Below are positions 1-8,689 of a stretch of DNA of 24,162 nucleotides, one piece after another. The stretch is from an uncultured Lachnospiraceae bacterium (GTDB lineage: Bacteria > Bacillota > Clostridia > Lachnospirales > Lachnospiraceae). Each line of letters starts with the position of its first letter. The stretch's first letter is position 1. The translations under genes and the position numbers were made by a program. The stretch covers positions 1-24,162 of the forward strand of contig CAKRNX010000017.1 of NCBI GenBank assembly GCA_934371475.1, in the 5' to 3' direction. The notes under the pieces are model-generated. The model searched no databases. It was not told the DNA's origin and worked only from the letters and a program-made list of their open reading frames with translations.

Positions 1-5
1 CTTTT

Positions 6-1058
6 TCATGGAACAATTCTTTTTATTCCAGGTATTTTTTTCAATATCATAACAATCCCCAGAGCAATAAAATACGTAACAGGAATAAATCCGATTCTCC
101 ATATATGACTCTTTGTATTCAGGTTCAGCAACTGGCTTTCATAGTACATTACAAATCGGTGTATCAGATAAATGCCGAAACTGCAGGATGAAACTTTCGT
201 CAGAATCCGAGCAGCCCTTTGTGAAATATATTTTTCCCAATAAATACTTTTTATCCACACAAATACCGCAACAGACAAAAATACCGCATGAAAAATCGTA
301 TAGCCTTTAATAGACGTATCGGTCTCCTGTTTTTGCACCGAAAAATAATACGTATAAATCAGCCGAAATAACAGTCCTCCCCCTCCACAGACATAAATTA
401 CATGTTTTATCTTTGAAGTAAGTCTAATATTTGCCAACAAATACCCCAGAAGCACATAAATCATCAGACTGCCTACAACTGGAATATCCAGCGTCCACTG
501 AAACCCAAACCAGGTTTTCAGAACAGGAAAACATGATGCAAAAATAAAGCTAAGAAGCACGGTATACCAAAGCATATTTTTCCTGTCTGTTATACAGGAA
601 AATACCGGAATCGCTAAATAACAGGCAAACAGTGCTCCAAAAAACCAGTAAACATTTTCTACTTTGTTATTTAAGATTAAATCTGCTATATAAATCGGAT
701 TAATCTGATCAAGAATGAGCTGTGATGTTGCTGCTTTCCATATTAAAGCAATCAGGCTCCAGGCAAGCCATGGAATAACCGTTTTCAAAATTCTTTTCCT
801 GAAATATGTCCGCGTATCATATTTCTTTCTGTAGTCCAGGAGTGTCGTACCTGTAATCATCATAAAAACCGGAACAGCCCAATAAAATGCACACTCAATT
901 ACCAGACTTTCTTTCCAGGCCAGAGAAGGCTCGTAATGATGAACCAGCCCATTATGATGCAGCGCAATCACCGCAATACATGCCAGAATATTTAAGACAT
1001 CTATGTAGATCATTCGGTTTTGTTGTATCTTTGTATCACTGTTTATACGACTCTTCAT
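6..1058 (-). CDS. Membrane acyltransferase (Acyltransferase_3 / OafA-WecH-like)
   Basis: This 350-residue polytopic membrane protein probably transfers an acyl (often acetyl) group to a sugar of the surface glycan made by the upstream genes. After a short basic N-terminus, the first membrane segment (about residues 17-37) carries the family hallmarks: Asp20 in RMIYIDVLNILA and a His-His pair at 34-35. The FYWAVPVFMMITG segment, the basic loop RKRILKTVIPWL and about ten hydrophobic segments are also typical of the family, as is the length. The start follows AGAGGAAAG. It is the last gene of the glycan operon that is visible, and a structured repeat separates it from the preceding glycosyltransferase gene. 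The acyl donor and the acceptor sugar cannot be read from sequence. The family is certain; O-acetylation of the polysaccharide is inferred from context. Confidence 0.88.
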   Translation of the reverse strand: MKSRINSDTKIQQNRMIYIDVLNILACIAVIALHHNGLVHHYEPSLAWKESLVIECAFYWAVPVFMMITGTTLLDYRKKYDTRTYFRKRILKTVIPWLAWSLIALIWKAATSQLILDQINPIYIADLILNNKVENVYWFFGALFACYLAIPVFSCITDRKNMLWYTVLLSFIFASCFPVLKTWFGFQWTLDIPVVGSLMIYVLLGYLLANIRLTSKIKHVIYVCGGGGLLFRLIYTYYFSVQKQETDTSIKGYTIFHAVFLSVAVFVWIKSIYWEKYISQRAARILTKVSSCSFGIYLIHRFVMYYESQLLNLNTKSHIWRIGFIPVTYFIALGIVMILKKIPGIKRIVP

Positions 1059-1096
1059 CTTTCCTCTTATGTGCTGCTTTTACCTTTAATTTTCTT

Positions 1097-1242
1097 GGAA
1101 CAAAAGTGTGCTTTGCACACCCCGCAGATTACTGCTTTGGCAGCACAGCTTTTGTTCCGCGCGCGAGCAGGCTTCTTCTCTGCGAGCTGCGCATTCTGCC
1201 GGAGGCTTTTTCTTTCACAGGACGCAATTTCCTGTGAAAGAA
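1097..1242 (-). repeat. Dispersed structured repeat, family A, copy 1
   Basis: This intergenic element lies between a glycosyltransferase gene and the acyltransferase gene. Read on the minus strand it begins with a perfect hairpin: a 13-bp stem (1210-1222 with 1230-1242) around a 7-nt loop. It continues through a segment containing AAGCCTCCGGCAGAATG and ends in a branched structure closed by GGAACAAAAG / CTTTTGTTCC (outer arm at 1097-1106), with an inner GTGTGC-AAA-GCACAC hairpin. Related copies are at 15623-15810 (full length, longer middle) and 11009-11068 (branched half only, about 92% identical over 60 nt by eye). No transposase is present. The element ends about 39 bp before the acyltransferase start. 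Confidence 0.85.
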
Positions 1243-1261
1243 CAAACATCAGATCTCTTCC

Positions 1262-2542
1262 TTATTTATAAGGAAACGAATTTTTCAGTCTCTCTATCTC
1301 TTCTGTCAGTCCCTTAATTTTTTCTTCTTCTTTTTTTATGGTAAGATCTGCCTTATGCAGCTCTTCTTCCGCACACTGCAGCTGCTTTTCAGCTTTATGC
1401 AGTTCATCCAGTCTCTGTTGCGCTATTTCAGCATTTTTTTGAGCCAATTCTTCCGCATTTTTTATCCTCTGATCTTTTTCCTTCATCCACTGATTTTTCT
1501 TTTCCACATCGCTCCGTACATCTTTCAGCTGAGCATATATCTCATCCCGCACACCTGAAAGGCGCTCAATCTCCGCCTTCTGCCGTGTACACAGCTCGTT
1601 TTCTCTTTCGTACTTTCGGTAATCGCTCTCCAGTTTTTCGAATACATTTCCCATCCATGATGGTTCTATCCATATGTTGCTGTTTTCTTTTCTCTCCTTT
1701 TCCGAAAGATGATTTCCGATATGCTCTGCCTGTTTCATACAGTTTTTTATCAGGCAGCATACTGCATGATACGTGCGGCCCTCAAGTTCAGAATCATACA
1801 AATACTTGATTAGCTCAACTGCCGTGTAATAATAACCATACATATTTCTGACGGAACCCTGCGTTGTCATAACCGAATTGTTTCGGATACGCCGTTTAAA
1901 CAGCGGAGAATCTATATGCCTCACACGACTGGCTTTGAACACGGAAAAAAAGCAGAACAAATTATCTTCGTGAAAAATCTTCTCCGGAAAATCAATTTTC
2001 TCAGCGAGCAGATACTCCCGCCTGTAAAAAAACAGACTCACCTGCAGACGAAAATCATAATTCAGCATCATATCAGCAAACATATCTTTTCCGTCTTTGA
2101 TCTGATGATAACCGCTCACTATATAAAAATTGTCAAAAGAAGCAAATTTTTCTCTTAATTCATCTGTATCATAAAATGTCTGTCCGTTTATAATCAGAAC
2201 ATCTTCTCTGGCAGTCTGAACTTCCTTGTACATCATTTCAAGCGCATGTTCATCAAGCAAATCATCCGAATCAAGAAAATAAACATACTCGCCTGCTGCC
2301 GCATGTAATCCAAAATTTCTTTCTGCACCCTGACCCTGATTTTCACGGTCAAAAACTCGCACACGGCTGTCCAGCCCTTCGTATTTTCTTAATATCTCCA
2401 GAGATCCGTCCGTGGAACCGTCATTGATACAGATAACCTCTATCTCTTTCAGAGACTGTGCCAGCACGCTCTTTATTGTTTCTTCTACATAGTTCTCTGT
2501 ATTATACACAGGAATAATAACCGAAACTTTTACTTCAGACAT
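1262..2542 (-). CDS. Family 2 glycosyltransferase with C-terminal coiled coil
   Basis: This 426-residue GT-A fold glycosyltransferase is predicted to add a sugar from a nucleotide-sugar donor to the growing glycan at the inner face of the membrane. The N-terminus has the GT2 pattern VSVIIPVYN, then NDGSTDGS at about 40-47 and the metal/nucleotide motif DSDD at 91-94. Residues from about 314 to 420 are a long charged, heptad-like segment (Glu/Lys/Gln/Ala rich), very likely a coiled coil that could link glycosyltransferases or hold them near the export machinery. A GGAGGG site precedes the ATG. It lies 27 bp after the next glycosyltransferase gene. Donor and linkage are unknown. It shares the segment AQSLKEIEVIC with its neighbour, which suggests tandem duplication. 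Confidence 0.92.
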   Translation of the reverse strand: MSEVKVSVIIPVYNTENYVEETIKSVLAQSLKEIEVICINDGSTDGSLEILRKYEGLDSRVRVFDRENQGQGAERNFGLHAAAGEYVYFLDSDDLLDEHALEMMYKEVQTAREDVLIINGQTFYDTDELREKFASFDNFYIVSGYHQIKDGKDMFADMMLNYDFRLQVSLFFYRREYLLAEKIDFPEKIFHEDNLFCFFSVFKASRVRHIDSPLFKRRIRNNSVMTTQGSVRNMYGYYYTAVELIKYLYDSELEGRTYHAVCCLIKNCMKQAEHIGNHLSEKERKENSNIWIEPSWMGNVFEKLESDYRKYERENELCTRQKAEIERLSGVRDEIYAQLKDVRSDVEKKNQWMKEKDQRIKNAEELAQKNAEIAQQRLDELHKAEKQLQCAEEELHKADLTIKKEEEKIKGLTEEIERLKNSFPYK

Positions 2543-2569
2543 TTCTGATCCCTCCCGTCTTCTTCCGGG

Positions 2570-3553
2570 TTACCTCTGATATCGATCCAGAGGAGTCGTA
2601 AATATCCTCAAAAACTGACTGTACTCATTCTGATTGTAAAAATAGCTTCGATCATGCCGGGTGATATCCAGTCTCTCAAATCCTTCTTTTTTCAGGAGAT
2701 CATACGTCCATGCAAAAGCATTTCCCTGCATGGTATTTAACTGCCACAGTGAAAAATTGATCGCCCAGTTCACAAATGCCTGCTCCATCTCTTTATAAAT
2801 GCCGCACCGTTTCAGTTCATCCTGCATCGCAAGCAGAGCCGTATAAAAACAATCCCAGGATTTTTCTCTGGTTCTGGACAGAGATGTTTTTACTTCTACC
2901 CGCTGATGTGCCAGTACCTGATCCACCGTCACAATTCTCCGTGCTCTTGCCAGACCGATAAACACAAAATACATATCATTTGTTGTTCTCAGATTTTGAT
3001 ACTGCAGCCCCAGTTTTTCTACAAATTCACGGCGGAACAGCTTGTCCCACGGCCATCCGTTAAACATCCGGAACAAATTGTCCCGAACGCCCTCATCCAG
3101 CGGTGAAAACGGCTGTTCTTCCGGAAAATACTGGCGCCGAAATGCCCAGGTGCATTTCTGATACTGTTTTGTCGTATGATTAAATAAATCCGCATCAAAC
3201 ACACATACATCCGCATCAGAATCATGTGCGGCTCGGTACGCCTCCTCCAGCATATTCTTCTCAAAAAAATCATCGGAATCAAGAAACGACAGATACTCTC
3301 CTCTTGCTGCTGACATCCCATTATTTCTGGCTGCACCGGCTCCCTGATTTTTCTGAGATATGACACGAACACGTGAATCCTTCTTTTCATATCTCCGCAA
3401 TATATCCAGCGAATGATCCGGTGAACCATCATCTACACAGATTACCTCAATCTCTTTCAGACTCTGTGCCAGAATACTGTCGATACATTCCTCCAGGAAC
3501 TCCGCCGCATTATAGATCGGAATAATGACCGATACCTTTGGTGTACTTTCCAT
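2570..3553 (-). CDS. Family 2 glycosyltransferase
   Basis: This 327-residue GT2 enzyme is the shortest of the four in the cluster and has no coiled-coil tail. KVSVIIPIYN at residues 6-15, DDGSPDHS at about 41-48 and DSDD at 92-95 mark the nucleotide-sugar-binding GT-A domain. The segment FNGWPWDKLFRREFV (about 165-180) resembles the acceptor-side region of CpsI/EpsJ-type transferases. The ATG follows GGAGACAGAGA. It sits between two other glycosyltransferase genes with gaps of 27 bp and 14 bp, so it is clearly co-transcribed with them. Its N-terminal 60 residues are very close to those of the neighbouring paralogs. The sugar transferred is unknown. Confidence 0.92.
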   Translation of the reverse strand: MESTPKVSVIIPIYNAAEFLEECIDSILAQSLKEIEVICVDDGSPDHSLDILRRYEKKDSRVRVISQKNQGAGAARNNGMSAARGEYLSFLDSDDFFEKNMLEEAYRAAHDSDADVCVFDADLFNHTTKQYQKCTWAFRRQYFPEEQPFSPLDEGVRDNLFRMFNGWPWDKLFRREFVEKLGLQYQNLRTTNDMYFVFIGLARARRIVTVDQVLAHQRVEVKTSLSRTREKSWDCFYTALLAMQDELKRCGIYKEMEQAFVNWAINFSLWQLNTMQGNAFAWTYDLLKKEGFERLDITRHDRSYFYNQNEYSQFLRIFTTPLDRYQR

Positions 3554-3567
3554 TCTCTGTCTCCTGC

Positions 3568-4713
3568 CTACTTCTTCACTGCATCGCGTATTTTTCTCGG
3601 GATATACGTAAGCGCTCTTCCCGCTCTGAATGATTTGGATGCCTTCAGCTGTTTCATTTTCTTTTCCAGCATTTTTACCTTTTGGCTGCTCTGCTCCAGT
3701 GCCTGCGAAAGTTCCTCAACCGTCGCATAGCCCTTAAAATCGTCCCTGCATCTGTTATAATAATACTGATCCATATGATCTAATATCTGCATCAGGTTGC
3801 TCCATGCCCCGTCAGTAAAATATCGCTTATCCAGAAGTCCCTTTTCCTGCTCAATACTAAATTCCTTATGCATCTGCACCAAAAAGGCATATTTAAATTC
3901 CAGAGTCAGGCGCTGAAGATTCCAGCGATATGATTCATATTTCAGTGAATTTTTTAATTTCTCCAGCTTCTCTTTTTTTGCCGGATTCTGTTCTAAAAAT
4001 TTTTCGATTGAGGCATACTCATCGCAGAGACAGAACACCTTGGCAGCTGATTTTACAGAAGAATTGGCATTGTCAATCCGGTAATGCAGGTACGCATTTC
4101 TGGTCAGACAGGCACGTTCTGCACTTGTCCATACCTTAAAAGCAAACGCCGTATCCTGATAAGATGCTCCGGGCGTCTCTGTAAACCATATATTATGATC
4201 CAGCAGCATCTGACGACGGTAAATGCCGGACCAGATGCAGGGCTTCACCCGGAATATCTCCTGATTATGTTCCGGACAGAATACTTTATCATATAAATCA
4301 TACGGCTTCAGAACTTCCAGATATTCGCTCTTAGGCTCCGGCATGGATACATATGTGTAATAATTTGACTTTACAACATCAGCATCTGTGCGCTTTGCAA
4401 GATCGTAAAGCTCTTCAAACATGTTCAGCTCAGCAAAGTCATCCGTTTCAATGATCCCGATATATTCCCCTGTTGCCGCCCGAAGTCCCACATTCATACT
4501 GTGACCGTAACCGGAATTAGGTTTATGAATTACGTTAATCCGACTGTCTTTTTCTGCATATTCATCTAATATCTTCCCAGTATTATCTTTCGATCCGTCG
4601 TCAAGGCATATAATTTCTATATCCTGAAGTGTTTGATTGACAACGCTATCCATACACTCCCGAATAAACTTCTCGACATTACATGCCGGCATTAAAATAG
4701 ATACCTTTGCCAT
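3568..4713 (-). CDS. Family 2 glycosyltransferase (ETDD variant) with basic C-terminal tail
   Basis: This 381-residue GT2 protein has KVSILMPACN at the start, LDDGSKDNT at about 38-46 and a variant ETDD at 89-92 where its neighbours have DSDD. Further differences after residue 100 (KSNYYTYVSMPEP and following) suggest another donor or acceptor. From about residue 330 a short heptad-like stretch leads into a basic, weakly amphipathic tail containing SFRAGRALTYIPRKI. A similar tail ends the next protein, so it is probably a shared membrane- or complex-binding element. GGAGGG lies just upstream of the chosen ATG. It is 13 bp downstream of the preceding glycosyltransferase gene. Function beyond glycosyl transfer is not determinable. 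Confidence 0.92.
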   Translation of the reverse strand: MAKVSILMPACNVEKFIRECMDSVVNQTLQDIEIICLDDGSKDNTGKILDEYAEKDSRINVIHKPNSGYGHSMNVGLRAATGEYIGIIETDDFAELNMFEELYDLAKRTDADVVKSNYYTYVSMPEPKSEYLEVLKPYDLYDKVFCPEHNQEIFRVKPCIWSGIYRRQMLLDHNIWFTETPGASYQDTAFAFKVWTSAERACLTRNAYLHYRIDNANSSVKSAAKVFCLCDEYASIEKFLEQNPAKKEKLEKLKNSLKYESYRWNLQRLTLEFKYAFLVQMHKEFSIEQEKGLLDKRYFTDGAWSNLMQILDHMDQYYYNRCRDDFKGYATVEELSQALEQSSQKVKMLEKKMKQLKASKSFRAGRALTYIPRKIRDAVKK

Positions 4714-4726
4714 CCATACCCTCCTT

Positions 4727-5848
4727 CTATAACCTGTTCTTTATCTTCTTTACCGCAAGTTTTAATGTGTAAATACAGCCATGATCCAGGCAGCATTTAT
4801 ACCCGCCCTTTATCAGTCTTACCGGATAAGTCATTGCTCTTCCGATTCGATAAGAATGTGATTTTTTTATATCTCTTATCCTTTTTTCCAGTTTCTTTAT
4901 CTTTTTCCCATTTTTTACATTTACTTCAACATCTTTTAGAATAACCGATTTGAAAAAGTAGCGTTCATACGCTGTACATGAATTGATAAATTTTTCCCTG
5001 TCGGCAACCGGTACTTTCAGATAAATTCTCTGTACATGGAAATTCAGCCGCCACAAAATATATTCTATTTTTTCATTTACCTTGGGATCCGTAATATTCT
5101 GCGTTCCTGCAAACTGAAGCTGTTTCATTAAACATACAAAATATCCTCTCAGGTTTTTATATGTTTCTTCCTTCGTCATCACAGATTCTTCCCGCACTCT
5201 CCGATAGAAATAAATGTCATTCACGCAGAATGCCCTCTCTGCACTGAGCAGTACCTGAAAAGAAAAACAGTTATCCTCATGGATGATCCCCTCCGTAAAA
5301 CGAAGATGATTTTCTTCCAGCAGATTTCTTCTTATCAGCTGAAGGCAGGGAGATACCGTATAGTCTTTATTCTCCTGCAATTGTACCAGCATCTCCTGTC
5401 CGGTACATACCTTCTCATATATACCGCTGCGGTAATAACTGTTCACGAAATTTTTATGTTTTTCTTCCAGCTCCTCATTTTCATAGAAACTCGTCCCGGA
5501 AAAATACAGGACATCCAGATCCTGCTCTTCACATTTCTCCCATAGTTCCTCCATCATATGCGAAACAATCAGATCATCGCTGTCCATAAAATACACATAT
5601 TTTCCCTGTGCGATATCCAACGCCCTGTTCCGTGCTGCCGACTGTCCGGCATTTAACTGATCCAGCACAATCATCTGATCATATTTTTGCTCGTATTCCC
5701 TGAGAATTTCCAGAGACCGGTCCACCGATCCGTCATTCACACATATAATCTCAATTTCTTTTAGAGACTGTGCCAGAACAGAATCCAGACATTCCTCCAG
5801 ATAATTTTCCACATTAAACACAGGGATAATAATTGATACCTTTACCAT
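4727..5848 (-). CDS. Family 2 glycosyltransferase with basic C-terminal tail
   Basis: This 373-residue protein is the first glycosyltransferase after the ABC/UGM gene in the direction of transcription. VSIIIPVFN, VNDGSVDRS and YFMDSDD give the GT2 catalytic N-terminus. The middle part (GIIHEDNCFSFQVLLSAERAF) contains the HEDN motif typical of this EpsJ/CpsI-like subgroup, also seen as HEDNLFCF in the 1262-2542 protein. The C-terminus has a short helix followed by SYRIGRAMTYPVRLI and about 30 basic/hydrophobic residues, matching the tail of its neighbour. AAGGT precedes the ATG. An 86-bp spacer separates it from the ABC/UGM gene. The sugar is unknown; galactofuranose is plausible for one of the four enzymes because UDP-Galf is made by the gene next door. 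Confidence 0.92.
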   Translation of the reverse strand: MVKVSIIIPVFNVENYLEECLDSVLAQSLKEIEIICVNDGSVDRSLEILREYEQKYDQMIVLDQLNAGQSAARNRALDIAQGKYVYFMDSDDLIVSHMMEELWEKCEEQDLDVLYFSGTSFYENEELEEKHKNFVNSYYRSGIYEKVCTGQEMLVQLQENKDYTVSPCLQLIRRNLLEENHLRFTEGIIHEDNCFSFQVLLSAERAFCVNDIYFYRRVREESVMTKEETYKNLRGYFVCLMKQLQFAGTQNITDPKVNEKIEYILWRLNFHVQRIYLKVPVADREKFINSCTAYERYFFKSVILKDVEVNVKNGKKIKKLEKRIRDIKKSHSYRIGRAMTYPVRLIKGGYKCCLDHGCIYTLKLAVKKIKNRL

Positions 5849-5934
5849 AATTCTACCTTTTCATCATTTTCTCATGTGCTGCCCACCGAAAGCTTACCTT
5901 TCAGCTTCTCTGCCAGGATCCCCTGCGGCTTCGT

Positions 5935-7869
5935 TCACGCTTCCGGCACACTTTCACTGTCTCCGTACACAATTTTACGTTTCAGCTCACCGGCAGCATC
6001 CTTTAATGCCACTTCTATCACCTGATCCATGTTATAATATTTGTACGTTCCCAGTCTTCCTCCAAATATGACATTGGATTCTTTATCTGCAAGCTCTTTA
6101 TATTTTTCATAAAGCTGCATATTTTTTTCATCATTTACCGGATAATATGGCTCCATTCCCGGTTTCCACTCCGTCGAATACTCTTTGGAAATCACAGTTG
6201 TCGGCTGCTGTCCGTACTCAAAATGCTTATGCTCTATAATTCTGGTATAAGGCACTTCTCTGTCTGTATAATTTACCACCGCATTTCCCTGATAATTTTC
6301 CATATCCAGTTCTTCTGTCTCGAAGCGAACCGTCCGGTACTCCAAATGTCCCAGACTATATGCAAAATATTCATCAATAGGACCCGTATAGATCACTTTA
6401 CCGAACAACCCTTTATTCTCTTTTATGAAGTCCTTATAATCTGTATTCAGCCGAACATCGATCCCGTCCAGCAGCGCCATAATGATTTTGGTATAACCGC
6501 CTATCGGGATACCCTGATATCTATCATTAAAATAATTATTATCATACGTAAATCTCAGCGGCAGTCTCTTGATAATAAAGGACGGCAGCTCTTTACAGTC
6601 TCTTCCCCACTGCTTTTCCGTATATCCTTTGATAAGTTTTTCGTATACATCCCGTCCAACCAGAGAAAGCGCCTGTTCTTCAAGGTTGTGTGGTTCTTTT
6701 ATGTCCAGCTCTGAGATCTGTTCCTGTATTTTCGCTTTTACTTCTGCCGGAGTCCGCAGTCCCCACAGCTTACTGAATGTATTCATATTAAATGGCAGAT
6801 TATATAATTCATCCTTGTATACTGCCACCGGAGAGTTAATATAATTATTAAACTCTGCGAACTGATTTACATAATTCCAAATATCTTTATTGCTGGTATG
6901 GAAAATATGTGCGCCATACTTATGCACATTAATCTGATCCACCACTTCTGTATAAACATTGCCGCCCACATGATCTCTCTTATCAATCACCAGGCATCTT
7001 TTTCCGGCCTGATAAGCCTCATGGGCAAAAACAGAACCATACAAACCAGAACCGACAACCAGATAGTCATACTTATTGCCCGTCTTTTCTGCCTTCTTAA
7101 TCTCCTTTTCCTTTTTTACAACCCTTACAATCTGTTCCTGTTCACTGTTATACGCATCACATACAGACTGTGCATCTCCAGACATAATTACCTCCCCATG
7201 GTCAAGCCATAATGCATGTGTACATAGTTTCTTTACCTGATCAATATTGTGGGATACAAACAAAAGCGTTGTTCCTCCGGAAAGCATTTCTTCCATTCGT
7301 TCATTACAGCGTTTTCTGAACTGATAATCACCTACAGAGAGCACCTCATCCACAATCAGAATCTCCGGATCCACCATCGTCGCCACAGCAAATCCCAGAC
7401 GCGCTTTCATACCGGAAGAATAATTCTTAATCGGTGAATCCAGAAACTTCTGCAGACCTGCAAATTCCACAATATCATCAAAATGTTCTTCCATAAATTC
7501 CCGCGAATGCCCCAGGACGGCGCCATTCAGGAAAATATTCTCGCGCGCTGTCAGCTCCTGGTCAAAGCCAGCCCCCAGCTCAATCATCGGCGCAATCTGA
7601 CCTCTTACTTTAATATTTCCGGTATAAGGCTTTAAAATACCGGTAATTGCCTTCAGCAGGGTGGATTTTCCTGAACCATTTGTTCCGATCAATCCCCATG
7701 CTTCTCCTTTTTTCACATGCAGATTTACATCTTTTAATGCGAAAAACTCCTGAAACATTAATTCGTGTTTTGCCATCTTGATCGCATATTCTTTTAAGTT
7801 ATTCACTTTTTCACTGGCAAGATTAAACCGAATCGATACGTGATCAACATCTATTACATTTTTTCCCAT
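5935..7869 (-). CDS. Fusion: polysaccharide ABC exporter ATPase (Wzt/TagH type) + UDP-galactopyranose mutase
   Basis: This is a single uninterrupted frame of 644 codons. Residues 1-245 are an ABC ATPase of the polysaccharide/teichoic acid export type: N-terminal SIRFNLASEKVNNLKEY, Walker A GTNGSGKST (about 62-70), signature YSSGMKARL (150-158), Walker B LIVDE (171-175) and switch His207. A charged linker (about 245-264) leads into a complete UDP-galactopyranose mutase, which converts UDP-Galp to UDP-Galf using reduced FAD: Rossmann motif VVGSGLYGS (271-279), then YGAHIFHT, YTEKQWG and the family motif GRLGTYKYYNMD near 605-616. The usual UGM N-terminus MKYDYLIVGSG appears here as NKYDYLVVGSG, so the former start Met is gone. 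AGGTGG precedes the ATG at 7869; a GTG at 7878 is an alternative start without a ribosome binding site. The permease gene is 15 bp upstream. Confidence 0.95.
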   Translation of the reverse strand: MGKNVIDVDHVSIRFNLASEKVNNLKEYAIKMAKHELMFQEFFALKDVNLHVKKGEAWGLIGTNGSGKSTLLKAITGILKPYTGNIKVRGQIAPMIELGAGFDQELTARENIFLNGAVLGHSREFMEEHFDDIVEFAGLQKFLDSPIKNYSSGMKARLGFAVATMVDPEILIVDEVLSVGDYQFRKRCNERMEEMLSGGTTLLFVSHNIDQVKKLCTHALWLDHGEVIMSGDAQSVCDAYNSEQEQIVRVVKKEKEIKKAEKTGNKYDYLVVGSGLYGSVFAHEAYQAGKRCLVIDKRDHVGGNVYTEVVDQINVHKYGAHIFHTSNKDIWNYVNQFAEFNNYINSPVAVYKDELYNLPFNMNTFSKLWGLRTPAEVKAKIQEQISELDIKEPHNLEEQALSLVGRDVYEKLIKGYTEKQWGRDCKELPSFIIKRLPLRFTYDNNYFNDRYQGIPIGGYTKIIMALLDGIDVRLNTDYKDFIKENKGLFGKVIYTGPIDEYFAYSLGHLEYRTVRFETEELDMENYQGNAVVNYTDREVPYTRIIEHKHFEYGQQPTTVISKEYSTEWKPGMEPYYPVNDEKNMQLYEKYKELADKESNVIFGGRLGTYKYYNMDQVIEVALKDAAGELKRKIVYGDSESVPEA

Positions 7870-7884
7870 ATTCTCCACCTGAAT

Positions 7885-8673
7885 TTAAATGTATAATATA
7901 AATTTGTCTTTGGACCGCTGGAATGACCACAGGCCAACTACCAGCATTACAATCGCCATAATCCAGCCGCCCCAGAAGATACGGGGACCCGGCACCTGCC
8001 CATACAGCACCATATCTCTGAACTGTGCCACATAATAGTACAACGGATTGCATCCTTTAATAATAACCTGCATGATATGCGGTAAATTCTCCATCGGATA
8101 AAAAATCGGTGTCAGATACATCCATGCAGTCGTTACCGCTTTGTAAATATATTGAATATCTCTGAAAAAAACATTCAGCTGCGCCAATAGAAATCCAAGT
8201 CCGCAACAGAAAATATAGATCTGAATAATCAAAAGCGGAAGCATAACCATCTGCCAGTGAAACGGAGATCTCGTCGCTACCATAACAATAATCAGCGCAC
8301 CCATTGAGAAAATCATATCAATCATACAGCTGGTCACTTTGGATAACGTAAAAATATATTTCGGTACATACGTTTTCTTCAGCAGCGCAGCATTTCCAGT
8401 TACTGATTTCATTGCCTGGTTGGTACTGGTCGTCAAAAACTCATATAACATCCGCCCGGTAAACAGATATACCGGATAGTTCTCAATACTGTTCTTGAAC
8501 ATCGCGGAAAAGACTACGGTCATGACAATCATAATAAGCAGTGGATTCAACACACTCCAGACATATCCCAGAAAGCTCCGGCGATACTTTAATTTAATGT
8601 CTCTTCCCACCAGCTCTTTTATCAAATCCTTATATTTAAAAAGCGTTTTTACTCTGTATTGAAGTAATTTCAT
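7885..8673 (-). CDS. Polysaccharide ABC transporter permease (Wzm/TagG type, ABC-2 family)
   Basis: This roughly 262-residue integral membrane protein has about six transmembrane segments and is the membrane half of an ABC exporter that moves lipid-linked glycan out of the cytoplasm. The N-terminal amphipathic stretch LVGRDIKLKYRRSFLGYVW followed by a long hydrophobic segment is characteristic of the family. NVFFRDIQYIYKAVTTAWMYLTPIFYP is the conserved region before the last segments. An ATG at 8697 would extend the frame by eight residues, but an ideal GGAGG lies five bases before the ATG at 8673, so I chose that start. It sits between the DUF6273 gene (16 bp) and the ATPase/UGM gene (15 bp); the ATPase domain of that fusion is its evident partner. 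Confidence 0.93.
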   Translation of the reverse strand: MKLLQYRVKTLFKYKDLIKELVGRDIKLKYRRSFLGYVWSVLNPLLIMIVMTVVFSAMFKNSIENYPVYLFTGRMLYEFLTTSTNQAMKSVTGNAALLKKTYVPKYIFTLSKVTSCMIDMIFSMGALIIVMVATRSPFHWQMVMLPLLIIQIYIFCCGLGFLLAQLNVFFRDIQYIYKAVTTAWMYLTPIFYPMENLPHIMQVIIKGCNPLYYYVAQFRDMVLYGQVPGPRIFWGGWIMAIVMLVVGLWSFQRSKDKFILYI

Positions 8674-8689
8674 CTCATCCTCCGAACAT

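Noticed and set aside
1020..1317. Short plus- and minus-strand frames in the 1059-1261 gap
   Set aside because: Similar peptide strings (such as FGSTAFVPRA) also appear at the other family A copies, so they are translations of the repeat and not genes.
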